From Gymnopilus junonius (taxonomy: Eukaryota > Basidiomycota > Agaricomycetes > Agaricales > Galerinaceae): DNA of 43,338 nucleotides. Under the pieces are notes generated by a model. The model was not told the origin of the DNA. It searched no databases and worked only from the letters and a program-made list of their open reading frames with translations. This document shows positions 8,608 through 19,565 of the stretch, piece after piece (positions within the stretch are counted from its first letter, which is position 1; each line of letters begins with the position of its first letter). The stretch spans positions 1 through 43,338 of the forward strand of contig JADNYJ010000281.1 of NCBI GenBank assembly GCA_015501075.1, given 5' to 3'. A program made the position numbers and the translations under genes.

Positions 8608-11600
8608 TTATTGCCTTGATGCAATGGCAGACAGAAGGATGTCATAATCCAGCTTTGCAGCTACGCAGAAAGAAACATCAATCGCTCGGTCTTTAACAAG
8701 AATGTAAGAAAGACAGACCTTTGAGAATGAGCTGAATAAACACCCTTGCTAGTTCAGGCTCTTCCATCTGCAATCGCTGGATGTCTTCATTACTAAACTT
8801 CCACAAGATGCAAGGCTGCTCAGCGATGACTGTGGCATTTCTCGGTGAATCTGACAAAGCAGACATCTCGCCGGCCAGCGTGCCAGCCACCATCGACTCT
8901 TCAAACCGCTGTGTAGGGCTCTCGAACTCATACATCGCCCGCAAAACACCCGACTCTATGATGTACAATCCGGTGGATGGATCGCCTTGTTTCCAAAGCA
9001 CATATCCTGCTGGAATGGATATACGCTGCAGGTATTTGCCAATAGGCCCGAAGAGCGTTGGGTCAATGTTCCCATAGGATGAGAATGCCTTGGTAAGTGT
9101 GTTGATTGGCTCAGACTTGACATTAGGTCCAGTTTCTGAAAAAATCTCTGTGGCGATCATCCGATCTCCAGCATCATGCAGATGAGAATGTCTCGGTGAG
9201 CGCACGAAAGAGCCGATGAGATGGCTATATTCAATGTCGGCATCTTGCCGCCCAGGAACCACTGATGAGAATTAGTTAGACATCCTGCAGAAGAATAACT
9301 ACTAATAAACATACTAAGAAAAGTTGCAGAAGTTTCAATTTTTTGCGACCTAAACCATGCATGCAGATACGCGTTTTCGGTCCCTATAAATGCAAAGAAC
9401 CCATGAGCTTCGCCCAAAGATCACTACTAAACACATTACACTCACACTCCATAGCATCATTAAACGTCAAGAACAACTCGACACCATGGGTTCTGAGTAC
9501 CTCAACACTCCTCAAAGCCTTACCAATCGGCGAATCAATGGTAAATCCACAAAACACCAATGTGACCCTCTTGGCCGCCAACAGTCTCTGGATGCGCACA
9601 AATGCTTCAGCAGAAGACATATCCACGCCAGCGATGAGGGAAAGGTCGAGCATGAGGAATTGGATCGGCTGATGTAGCCAATAGGGCCCTTCCAAGAGAT
9701 TGCGGATGGTTTCTTCAACATAGGCAATAGTGCGAAAAATAGAAACCCTGAATGAATATATTGCACTAAGAATGAAGAAATACCACAAGATTGTTATAAA
9801 ACCCACCTTGAAGACGAAGAATGGTCGTTTGTTTTGACACCTCGCAGATATATGCGCGTTGCAAGCTCGGCCGGCGTACTGCAGACACCGCCAAGTCTCC
9901 TGTATACATAGCACGTACACTCCGCAGCTGAGAGTTCTGCACAATGAAGAAGAAACCTATACAGAAATGGCACAATCAGCAACCAAAAAACCAAAGACAG
10001 AGCAGCAGCTACTCACAGCAAACAATGATCCCAAACAAAACACCGATGACAAAGTCCCAGACAGTCATACAAACCATGATGCTGACGATGGTGATGTACT
10101 CTGACCAAGTAACATGATGTCGATTATCCCACAGAGCCTCTTTGACAAGATCAATTCCCAAAACATAGATGAGAGCACCGACGACAAGAACGGCTGAATG
10201 AGCGGAAAAGCGTCAGTCATAAGTCAGAGAGTGAAACTAGGGTCACGTACGTATAAATGCAATAGGTCCGGTCCCCATGACGAGCAAAGCAGCAGTAGCG
10301 ACAGCAAGCAAGAATCCAGCGATGCGGTTGTCTCCGCCAACGCGATAAAATCTAACAATCGAATCATGAGACTTCTTTTACCACAGAGGAAGATAAACAG
10401 CATACAGAAGGGTGTTTACATAGACGAGGTAGTTTGGACTAACAGATAACATAGCATCAGAAAGTGGTCCTAGCTGAGAGATTGAATCTAAAAAGACATA
10501 CATGAAACCAAAGATACTGGAAAGGAGGTTAGAATAGCCATGTGCAATGAGTTCCTGGTTAGTATCGATGTCGATATTGAGAGAAACGGCTAAAGGAGGA
10601 TAAGCAACTCTGGTTATCCGAACTAATAGCAATGGCTTACCAAGAGCAGGAACATTCAATGGCAGATGCAAGATGTTAAAGAATAGCCTACAAGGTTCAA
10701 TGATCTTCAGAGCAATATTCAGGTAATGACTACACATCATCCACGTACAAAGCGAATTGTGTGGGCAACGTCGACCATAAAGAACTATATCTCACAAGCC
10801 CAAAGTCTACAATCGACAGAGAGAGGAAAGGCGCATCAGCAACAAGTCCAAAAAAAAGTTCATAAGTTGACACAGAGAATGCACCAAAGTAAGACCAGAA
10901 TTTATACCAAGGCTCATGCGCCGCAGCACCCATGTCAAATATCCATCCCGTCTTACGCAGACCTTCCAGATCCAACCCAGCAGCAAATACAACAATGTAA
11001 AAAACAACAGGAATAAAAATAAAATCTACAAACATCTATGCATCACACAATCAGAACTCAATGCTGAAACTGAAAAAAAAAAGAAGAGCCACTCACAAGC
11101 CGGAAAGATGAGCTGATGGTGGTATTTGTGCGTGATCACTCTCAGGAGGATGGCAAGAGCCAAAGGCAACGTCCACAGAAGCAAATTATGCTGGTTGAGG
11201 AACATGAGCTGGAACGTGTCCCATGACAAGTTAAAGTCGTCATCTGGTATACGCATGCTAACAGTCAACCTAAGTAGGGTTATTTGGTTAGATTTACTGT
11301 AAAGCCTGTAAAGCCAGATATTTTTAGCACGGACCCGAGGATGGCATCCCGGAACACATCAGAACTCGTCCAGTTCTGGGCTAGGCATGATGTGATTGCA
11401 ACATGAAGGTAACCGAGCTTGCGGAAAGGAAGTCAAAAAGGAAGTTAATTACAAAGGCTTTTTTTAGAGTCATGTACAGTAGGGACTCAAGGGAAATTTT
11501 TTAGTCAAAGAGAATAGATCACCAAAATTTCAGCATTCTTTTCAGGAGACAGAGAAATTTTTTTGAAGTTCAAAGGTATGGAAAAGACATGTCTAGAGTG

Positions 11601-12678
11601 TACATGAGCTCACACCGGCAAGCTCAGGAGAGCGCTTGAGCCACCCATCACTCCGAGGCTCTGGCTTTACAGCGGAAATGAACCAGCTCATTTTGTGTAA
11701 ATCCAGGGTAAAGCGAGCTGGATTTACTGTAAATCCCTCCAGATAAGCTACTTATTGAACTTATGTCCACCAAAAGTATACTTATTGCCTTGAACCAGCT
11801 CAAATTGCAGTCTGCAGAAGCAGTACCCAGTTCAACTGCATTGAAAAGGCCATTGCTGCTGTCTATTCCCATTGTAACATATTTAGTACATGTTTCTGCA
11901 TTTCTGTGTAATTATTTTGGTACATAAGATGTGTTTAAGGGAGGGAGGGAGGGAACAGAGCTCGAGATGAGACCGAAGACGGCTGCCAAAGATGCATCCC
12001 GCTGCCAAGTGATGGGCTGAGAAGTGGGCTATTTTTGGGCCACCCAGCGCATCAGTCCCATCAATCCGCCCTCGGTGTCCATCCTGATCGAGCTGGGGAA
12101 AGCCGTGCCTGCAAGTTCTCTTGACTTTGGAGGACAACCAGGCACTTGAACGCGATGCGTCTGCCCTCGATTGCAGGTCACGAGCACGTGACTCTCGGCA
12201 CGCTCGGCGTCTGCCAAAACCCTGTAAATCCCTCGGCATAAGTAGCACATAATATTAATAATCAAAACCCCTTGAAAGCTTCGGAACAAAATCTAGACAA
12301 GACCCACCCAGTCTTGATCAGAAACGCGCCAACACCACCAATGCATCTATCGAAACAAAAGATCAGCACAAACGTATCCCAGCTGACCATGGGCACACGA
12401 CCACAAATCCGCAGATTCTTTACGTACCCCACTAGAATATGACGTGGGAAGAACCCCACCACTACCCCAAGCTTCAGAGCGCCGAGGAAGAAGAACGTCA
12501 GGCCTAAGTTTAGGTAAATTCAATGAGACGGGGTTTGTAAGACTCGATGGGAAGGCACCAGCTTACCGGTGAGGATTGAGCTCAGGGCATATGCCACGAG
12601 TGTCATAGCGATGATCGCTCTGGGGTCGTCTTCGCCGATCTGATTCGCGATGCTCATGGCTAGAACATGGAAGAAGGG
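8608..12678 (-). CDS. SulP-family transporter with STAS and cNMP-binding domains, 5'-truncated
   Basis: SLC26/SulP anion transporter, probably of the fungal internal-membrane group (Vsb1/YGR125W-like; tentative). The traced exons begin at [11 protein letters not shown] (12678), so the first third with the N-terminal membrane helices is absent. Introns: 12504-12566, 12347-12427, about 11268-12313 (about 1 kb), 11026-11096, 10807-10884, 10688-10748, 10590-10640, 10439-10501, 10352-10405, 10194-10250, 9957-10016, one near 9740-9800, 9384-9445, 9262-9314 and 8661-8718. Landmarks: [53 protein letters not shown], the STAS core [20 protein letters not shown], and the cNMP motif [16 protein letters not shown]. 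The protein ends [10 protein letters not shown] then TAA (8608-8610). One base is missing in the block after LRLQ. No internal TGA stops are seen. Probably a pseudogene because of the lost 5' end. Confidence 0.85.
9740..9800 (-). other. Frame break before the STAS domain of the SulP gene
   Basis: After LRLQ the expected continuation GFLFF is encoded after the acceptor near 9761 but leads out of frame. The next block, [15 protein letters not shown], is one base off. A single lost G (GG to G in the codon after LFF) explains it. Use of an alternative GT donor four bases downstream would keep the frame, but gives GGVSIF, which does not look like the family. Confidence 0.6.
11268..12313 (-). other. 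About 1-kb intron or insertion inside the SulP gene
   Basis: The exon ending LIKTG (donor GTGGGT near 12313) must join the exon starting [10 protein letters not shown] (acceptor CTTAG near 11268). All other introns are 51-81 nt, so this one has gained almost 1 kb. It has no convincing coding potential. It contains a 9-bp hairpin, TAAATCCAG and CTGGATTTA (11698-11726), the palindrome GGATTTAC-T-GTAAATCC, and GTAAATCC-like motifs near both ends. TAAGTAG occurs at 11271 and 12239 and could be a target duplication. A non-autonomous transposon is likely but not proven. Confidence 0.6.
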
Positions 12679-12689
12679 CTGCGTAGCAA

Positions 12690-13420
12690 GTAGGATAAAA
12701 AGAATATCAATCAGACTCCATTGCCTTCAGAATAGAACAGAATAGAATAGAAAGACAGAATTCCAACCAGAAAAATCAAACGTACTCACTGCCTTTTTTT
12801 TCTCTTTTCTGTTTGGAAATCATCATCATCTTTACCTCTTCTCTTCTTCTTTCTTCATTTCTACTTTTCTGCGTATCTTTGGGTGTTTGATACGCCATCG
12901 GTGGTCACTACTATTGGGTTTCCTCGTTGACATTGGATCGTCCTTTTCTCTTTTCGCTCATCCTGGTCATCGTCATCGTCCCCATCACGCTTTTGCTTTT
13001 TGCTGTTCTTTAAACTCTGGTTCATCCTCCATTCTGTTTTTATTCTATCGCAACACAATTGACTATCTGGCTCACACCCATTTACACAGTACCCATTCAT
13101 CCCAGCGCATATAACCAAGCCGAAAGAGTGCAAGAAATTGTTCGTAGTGCAGATGCCTGAAAAGAGTGCGTCGCTTTCTCCCCTTCTTCTCTTCCTTCTT
13201 TCCGATCACCTTTTTCCGACTATCTCTTTCCACCCTCCCATGCACTCTACTCCTCACCAATGCACCTGACTAATTCTTCCTAATTCCTTTCTTTTCTTCC
13301 GTACCCACCAAATGTTTCAACTCAACCAACTCAACCAAACCAAACCCGTCAACCAAATCCTTAAACCCAACCCAACCCCCCGAAAAAAAAAAAACAGAAG
13401 TTCTCGCAGTCCCAAAAAAC
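12690..13420 (+). promoter_or_regulatory. Pyrimidine-rich intergenic region, probable promoter
   Basis: Long CT-rich tracts (12790-12870, 13180-13250, 13270-13300) and a run of CAACC/CAAAC motifs (13317-13378) precede the ATG at 13421. Such tracts are common in strongly expressed fungal promoters. No SulP exon could be found here, so this sequence has replaced the 5' part of that gene. No sharp TATA box is seen. Confidence 0.4.
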
Positions 13421-13700
13421 ATGAAACTCCTCGCCATCCCGCTCTTTGAGCTGTACAACAACGCGGCGCGGTATGGACCCCAGTTATCTGCTATTTCCAC
13501 ATTTGTTGTCCAGGTACGTTTTGGGGAATTATTTTTTTGTGCTTTGGTTTCGCGTTTGTTTTATTCTTGTTCTGGTCACATGTTGCTTAATCCTTCGTTT
13601 TCTTGGAGTGTCCTTCCTTGAGTGTCCTTGTGTCCTTTCCTCTTCGCGCATTCTTCTTCAAAGTATTCAGTCCTCGAGTGTCACTGATGAAACCTTTGAA
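13421..13700 (+). CDS. 5' exon(s) of an unrecognised gene
   Basis: The ATG sits in good fungal context (CAAAAAACATGA) and begins MKLLAIPLFELYNNAARYGP, a protein-like sequence I cannot place in a family. The frame runs to a consensus donor, CAG|GTACGT, at 13513. A possible acceptor, TATTCAG, near 13668 gives an in-phase second exon of about ten codons (SSSVTDETFE). After that the gene cannot be followed. An alternative frame gives FPHLLSRY after GPQLSAI, which would imply another lost base. It could be a gene fragment left by rearrangement. Confidence 0.35.
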
Positions 13701-14376
13701 GGTATAATTTCATTTACCAATGATTGCAATGGCATTTGTTTCTGTTTTCTGTTTTCTGCCCTTTTCTTTCGACCGGAACTTGAGGCTTGCCTATCATTTG
13801 CATGTGCATGTCCCCTCCCTCTCTGCAGAACACCCATTCTGCCCTTGTAGCCTCCCCGAAAAAAAATTCGCTCAACAACCTCGACTTTTGAAAGTCCAAC
13901 CGTTGGCTAATGCAAGTTGAATGATGAAATGAAACTTTGAAATGCGCACTCGCATTCGCACTGGCCTCTAACTCTAACTCTGCAAGCTCCAAAGGCTATG
14001 ACGACTGGACGGGTGGGCCGGAGAGAGCCCCTTGGCCTTTGAATGACTAGCTTTAGATTATTTTTGATTCTTGGCTTGGAGGAACTGTTCCAGTTGGACC
14101 CTTCAAGTTTTTTTTGCTCATGTAATAACCAGTCTTTTTTTCCCTTCTTTTGACGTCTCTTGTGTCTACCTTAAAAATGCTTTCGAGTTGCATAATATGT
14201 TAGATTGTTTGATTATAATAGTTCCTTTGGAATTCCACCTTTCCTTTTTGTCACTGATCACTGAGTGTTGCTGGGAGCTGGGCCTGCTTGTGCGTCGGGT
14301 TGGGTGAGAGCGAAGTTTAGTCCACCCGGTGACTTTGGTAATCCTAACTCAGGCATTTTTTGCATGATTCAGTGTA
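13701..14376. other. Gene-free stretch
   Basis: I find no frame with family similarity. The sequence is T-rich with short CT runs. It may include the rest of the plus-strand gene beginning at 13421. Confidence 0.35.
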
Positions 14377-14740
14377 TCCTTGTGCCCTAGAAGCAAAACT
14401 CCTGAGGGTAGGCCAAGTACTAGAGATTCGTCCACCAAGTCCGACTGTACAAAGAATGTCACTCGGCATTTACCTGAGTTGGTCCCCAGTGCAAGAGTGG
14501 ATTACGGTGTTCCGGCAGGCAGTGATAAAATACTTCGCGAAGGATGTCAGGAGGAAGTTGACGGATAGGTCACGTAAGATAGACATGTTCATCGATTGAG
14601 TTTTGAATGGCATCCTCTTTGTCTCTAAGGTCAGCAAGAAGACCTCGAAGGCACCGGATCTCTGCATGCGTCTCAGCCAACTCTTTCCGTGAATTTACTA
14701 ATAGGTCCTAGCCATGAGTTCCGGTTACTTCTTCTTGCAT
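14377..14740 (-). pseudogene. F-box gene fragment with N-terminal coiled coil
   Basis: F-box proteins recruit substrates to SCF ubiquitin ligases, and Agaricomycetes hold large families. From the ATG at 14738-14740 one frame reads MQEEVTGTHG, then a heptad-like helix with RKELAETHAEIRCLRGLLA (14620-14695). The F-box start PIRQLPPDILREVFYHCLP follows, and then a WTNL-YLAYP-like block. The coiled coil followed by YP-x-LPPEIL is the standard N-terminus of this family. In-frame stops interrupt it: TAG after residue 10, TGA at 14570-14572, then one TGA and one TAG. The pattern matches C-to-T decay of the other repeats in the window. The downstream LRR-like part is missing. Confidence 0.65.
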
Positions 14741-15442
14741 AGTTGGGAAAATGTACAGCCTCAGTAGATGTAATTAAGTGTTCTTCTATTAAGTGTTCTT
14801 CTATTCTTGATCAAATAAAAGAAAGAGGCAATGCAAAGACTGAGATGATTCAGAGCAATGACAAAGGAACGAGGTATGTCGAACTCAGGCTGCTAGCATT
14901 ATTTGTTACATAAACATGATGCGGATCACACGGTCACTGTTGAAAGGGAGCGCCTAATGGGAGCTACTAGTAATCGGGCCTACTAGGATACTACAGCAAC
15001 ACTCACGACAGATCTCCTCAAGGCAAACTTTACTAGTCAGACCAATGACTCGATCAGAGAAGTGGCATACATCGCATTAACGACTCCCAATCAGCAACTC
15101 TGTTGAATCACCACTGCGCCACCAACGAATAAGTTCAAGTTACGAGGACCCTTTAGGGTTCTCGTTTTTAATCCTGGGGTTGGCTGGTTTGATTGCGCAT
15201 CAAAACTGAGGGAAAGTTTCTTATCTTATCTACAAACTCAATTCTTCTCTCTCCAGAGTGGCTCTATGCCTGCTTGCACATCAAAACTGAGGGAAATTTG
15301 TATGGCAATTTCCCTCTTATCTTATCTATCATTCTCCAATGTACTTAGAAGGAAAAACCTTCTGAATTGCACATCTTTTATTCCTAACTCTCTGTATTTC
15401 TCAGAACTTTCATTCTCTGTTCAATGTAAAGTGTATCAAATT
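14741..15442. other. Gene-free stretch with a local duplication
   Basis: No coding frame is supported. The only structure is the direct repeat at about 15195-15327. Confidence 0.4.
15195..15327. repeat. Direct duplication, spacing about 81 bp
   Basis: GCRCATCAAAACTGAGGGAA occurs at about 15195 and again at about 15276. Both copies are followed, at different distances, by TTCTTATCTTATCT or CTCTTATCTTATCT. The second copy has a short insertion (TTGTATGGCAATTTCC). Confidence 0.7.
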
Positions 15443-15638
15443 CACCCCTTCATGCTTCCTTACCTCACTGCTAATCAAGAATATGCACAAAGTCACAGGC
15501 ACTGGCTCCACTTTTGCCATATGGCTACAATTTCTAGAATATAAATTGTAGCCATATACCAATGTGCGAGCCATCTAAGCACCACAGACTTTGTGCATAT
15601 TCTTGATTAGCAGCGAGGTAAGGAAGCATGAAGGGGTG
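15443..15638. repeat. Long near-perfect inverted repeat (hairpin)
   Basis: The left arm, 15443-15533, begins CACCCCTTCATGC. The right arm, 15543-15638, ends GCATGAAGGGGTG. The arms pair over about 90 bases around a 9-nt loop (CTAGAATAT). The outer 50 or so bases have a single mismatch (CACTG against CGAGG), and the inner part is less regular. It could be a fold-back transposon end, a recent inverted duplication, or a source of hairpin RNA. No coding frame crosses it. Confidence 0.85.
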
Positions 15639-15730
15639 TTTGCATTGTACGGATGCAGTATACATACTTGACAGTGTATAATTTGTAAGGCAAATTGAAT
15701 ATTGCCTACACAAGAAGATGGCAAAAAATA

Positions 15731-17136
15731 CTATACTGGATCGTCTTCCTCTGAATCCGTCAGACCTAAGTAGGATGAACAGTCTTCCTCTTCTTCTAAC
15801 AGTGCTTCTATGGTCACATCAACTCCTCTGCCAAATGCTCGCTGTGCCAGCTCATCGACCCTGCTTTGACTTGCTGCAATCTCATGCTGCTCGTAGTTTT
15901 TCCATTCAAGCATGCTGATTGCAAGAGAAATCTTACGCTTTCTAGCCTGGGTAGGTGGTTTGGTCCAAATATCTTGGCAATGTCGAAGATCAGGAACGGC
16001 TGAAGTGCGAGGTCATCCAATGCTGCTTTGACCCCCTCGAGGGTAGAGCGTTTGGAGGCAAATGTTATGGATAGATCAGTCACGTGCCGAGCTCCCGTCA
16101 TCTCCATCCACCTCTGAAGGTCAAACGGTATAAGAAATTTGTCATAGCTCTCGAAAGTCAAGGAAAGCTTGGTGACTTTGATGAGAAGGTCTGCAGTGAT
16201 TGCATACAGATCTTCGTGACCTTGTCCAAATTCATATTTTCTAGGAGCCCATGGACACTCTGATCGAAATTTACTTCGAGCATATAAGCGTTTGACGAAA
16301 AGGAAAAATTAGATGACTTACAGTGATAATTCGGTGACGTTCTTGCAATAGGTCTCGAGCAAGATGTATTGTTCGGGTGCACACTCATGTAGGACTGCAC
16401 TGAATGCTTTAGGGGAGCAGAAGCCAAGAACGGAGTTGAGAGTCATATTCATGTTGAATGTAAAGCCTATGTTGCCAGAAAGTGGCATATCAGATGTGGT
16501 AGTGGTCGCAGCACAAAGAAGTTGAAGAGTCTGAAGGTTGGTTCGGCATAGTATCAGCTCTTCTGGAATATCATGGATGTTCTGGAATGAAAGGCTGGTG
16601 AGTGAGTCCTTTCACACCAGTGGATATAATGTCCTCGATAGGGTTTTGAATGGACCTTTGAGATTCAGTTCGCGAAGATTTGCCTCCTCAAGGCCATGTA
16701 CCAGTGTGATAACTTCCTCCCAGTTCATGATCTTGTTTGCCCTCCAGTCTATAGTGAGAATCTGCAAATGAGGAACAATGAGCTTCGAGTATTTCAGCCA
16801 CCTTTTGAGTGAGATGTCTGTATCCTTCCGACAGCGAGTAAGGTTTCATGTTCACTCTTTGAAGCATGCTCGACAGGCTGAAGCACACAAGGCCTTGCAT
16901 GCTCGGCTGCAGGCACTCAAGTCTTTCTCGACTGCTTTTCGTGGTTGGGAGTAGTCGCTAGCAAGATCTTCTAGCATTTTGTCGATGAGCTCCACTGGAA
17001 GTTGAGTCCCACGTGAAATGACTGTGGTTTTGCCACGAGATTTCCCTTCCATGTTGCCAAGTGCTGCACGGGTAGAATCATCATTGAGATGTGCGATGAA
17101 TAGCATCGCTGGAGGCTTTGCTTTGCCTTTGACCAT
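15731..17136 (-). pseudogene. F-box protein gene, interrupted by TGA codons
   Basis: From the ATG at 17134-17136 the frame holds an F-box-like block near residue 50, with QLPVELIDKMLEDLASDY then LSACSRACKALCASACR. The long Leu-rich region typical of the family follows (ANLRELNLKGPF, LTSLSFQNIHDIP, NLQTLQLL). One frame continues to about 15990 once three TGA codons are bridged (two near 16850, one near 16610). A 48-nt intron (16274-16321, GTAAGT donor) keeps the phase. After the block ending NHLPRLES the better-looking sequence shifts frame to RKRKISLAISMLEWKNYEQH and ends in an acidic tail at 15731. Either one base is lost there or the 3' end belongs to a different sequence. F-box function is inferred from family. 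Confidence 0.6.
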
Positions 17137-17211
17137 TGCAACAGGAGATGAGTTGGAAATACAAAAATAGAAAATTGGGGTCGACAAATCCGACGAGTGG
17201 ATGTATGACAT

Positions 17212-17508
17212 TGTAACGCATCACGAGTCACCTCCATGTCTAAGGTCGAACATGCTTAGTCATCAGTTGATGATCACATGAGAACATCAAGTCACGCTTT
17301 TTTTGTTTATCTGCTTTCTGTCACTCAGGCTTTTCCCTGCCATTCCTTATCTCCTGTGTTCAATGTCAGTTATCTCATTGTGATTTCTAGTACTTGGTGA
17401 AGGTGGATGCTGGTGGGGTAAGCTGTTCTTTCCTGCTATGTTATGTCTGTGTATTAATATACTCATTCTCTAAGGTAGTAATCATTTTCCGTATCCATTA
17501 TCTGACCG
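17212..17508. other. Intergenic spacer
   Basis: This T/C-rich spacer lies between the F-box gene and the unknown minus-strand gene. No feature is seen. Confidence 0.4.
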
Positions 17509-18684
17509 TTAACAAATAGTCATCTTCCGCATGCATTCCACTTCTTCAGCCTCTCCATCCAACATCTCCCAAGCCATCCTCTTCAAGGTGAAAGTTTTCG
17601 TCTCCCATTTCGGACTTCATGCCTGTGAAATGTAAGCGTTTGTGGTCAGTGCATCTAACTTTGTACTCACTGCCTTTCGTACGCTGTCATTAAGGAGGGT
17701 CAGGCTGCAGAGGTGTGGTGCGAACATGACTTTGCGACCTTTGGCAGGTGCACAATAGAATGCGAAGCCAACTTCCATGATGTCACCGAGTTTGAAGGTG
17801 CTGGGTTCGATCGGTATGTATCTGACATAAAGGTTAAATGATATCTGAATGTTAACTTTGTTTTTTACCTTGCTCCATCCTTTTCTTCCACTCATTTCGA
17901 GTATTTGACTTTGTTATCTGCCGTATGAACCATGTTGTGACCCAGCAGCCCTCTGAGGACACCATCAGGATCAACGCCCAGCCCAAAGTCGAGTCCCCGT
18001 TCAGTAGGCGTGTCCTTATGCAATGTGAAATACCAAGCGAAGAAGCTCAACGCGGGTTGACCCTCCCACAACCTTGTTTTGTTCATCATGAGCACTTCAC
18101 TGAAGTGATCGTCCAGCTGGTAGACAATGTCATTGAAGTGCCAGTAAGCATACATGAAGTCATTGCAATCCCCAAAGCTGGTGATGGTGACACTTTGTCA
18201 AAGGTGAATATGCTGTATGTTGCTGGTGTTCCTGCTCTCCCTGGTCATTCTTTTGTAGGTGGTGAGTCACTTGATGCTCCAGAATGCATATGAAATGTCC
18301 ACGCATACCTTGGGCTGACAGGCGGAAGCTCAATGAGCCCAAGACACCTTGCATATGAAAAACGGCTTCGACCTTTTCAAGACCCTCATCACTGGGTAGC
18401 TTGATGATTCGCCAGGACTTAGGACTTTTGAACTTGGCGAGGACATAACTGTCATGCTGGAATGGTGCTGTTTTGGTCAGTTCTTGATGGTTGCATTCAG
18501 TGTCACGTACGTCCATTTTATTAATCTGTTGAGGCCCGTCGACAGGGCTGTGCCCTCCTCTCAGGTCGTAGAATTGCTGAAGGACTTCATCTGTGTGAGG
18601 AAGTCATATGTAAGTCAGCTGCCTGCCCATAAATGTAAGGATATGTGACTAACCAGCTTTTTTATGATCGTAGTCTGCGTCCAT
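17509..18684 (-). pseudogene. Multi-exon gene of unknown function, two internal TGA codons
   Basis: The model starts MDADYDHKKA at 18682-18684. An intron at 18591-18653 joins the first exon in phase to a long exon (DEVLQQFYDLRGGHSPVDGP to FRLSAQG, down to about 18310). A middle exon (from about 18150) reads MYAYWHFNDIVYQLDDHF, and later exons contain RYIPIEPSTFKLGDIMEVGF. The frame closes at TAA, 17509-17511. The GDI-x-EV block recalls an uncharacterised family that I believe is common in Agaricomycetes, but I cannot name it. In-frame TGA codons follow KYSK (about 17893) and the exon junction near 17620, both fitting lost arginine codons. The splice between 18160 and 18310 is not resolved. 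Confidence 0.5.
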
Positions 18685-18689
18685 GGCCT

Positions 18690-19473
18690 TTGTTCTGTCA
18701 CCTTGTGAGAGGTGGAGGAAAAAGGTCTGGTGGTGGCCTAAGTCATGTTATACAGTTATATGGATGAGGTGTAATATGGCATTGGGCGAGATCCAATGTG
18801 CACTTTGTACATGTCAACTTCTCCTCTTCGTCATCACTACAGTACTTTGGGGTTGGGGACGGGGTATTTTTTTCTTCCAAAAAAAAACATCGGACTTCTC
18901 TTCAAGTGTCGCTTAGGCATGGAAGCTTCGCGCTTCTTCTCTGTTGTTCGGTTTCGCCAGGTGCATATTTTCGTCAGTAACGCTCTTTTTGGCTCTTCGC
19001 ATTCGCTATTCGGCTTCACATCTTGTGTGCTGGCTGAGTAGATTTGCCTGGATTCCAGCAAGCACAAGACGTAGCACCGGAGTTTGCTCATTCTATTTGG
19101 ATGTTGTTTCTGCCCATGCCTGCTACTCCTTTGCTCTTGTCCTGATTTTTTTTCGAACTAATTTTTGTCATCAAAGACATTCCAGGGCTTTGTCATCTAC
19201 AGCTGATTCTGGCCTCGGCTCTTTGGTTCCCTTCCGTTTGGTTTCGGCTCTGCGACCTGGGATCAATTATCTCCTGGAGATCAACATTAGCTTCCTTGCA
19301 TAGCTTATTGCATCCCTGAGGAGTTTTCTGAGGCCTTCATTAGGCTTGTGGACCCATATGAATCCTGCCGCTATTAGCTCCATGGCTAACTTTTTTGAGG
19401 TGACTACCTTGTTCTTGTACATGTCTTCCATGTTGTCTTGGAGGCAAATTGGTCTCTTCGTGGGTGAGCTTCC
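18690..19473. other. Gene-free stretch left of the gypsy element
   Basis: Several short frames overlap here, but none has recognisable similarity. The sequence is T-rich. The gypsy element inserted at its right end, after GAGCTTCC. Confidence 0.4.
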
Positions 19474-19565
19474 TGTTACGACTCTCTTTTCCTGTTATCT
19501 TATCGCACGCCCCTCATTTTCTTTTCGTTATCATTTATCGAATGATTACTATTTATAGTTTCTTC

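Noticed and set aside
11883..12289. Open frames of 86-121 codons inside the long SulP intron.
   Set aside because: They overlap each other in different frames, show no motif and fit chance frames in GC-richer sequence.
13270..13500. Minus-strand frame over the 13.4-kb exon.
   Set aside because: It is the shadow of the plus-strand exon and of the pyrimidine-rich promoter.
18690..19473. Several plus-strand frames of 60-119 codons left of the gypsy element.
   Set aside because: They overlap, are Phe/Ser rich from T-rich DNA, and none has a recognisable motif or good splice signals.
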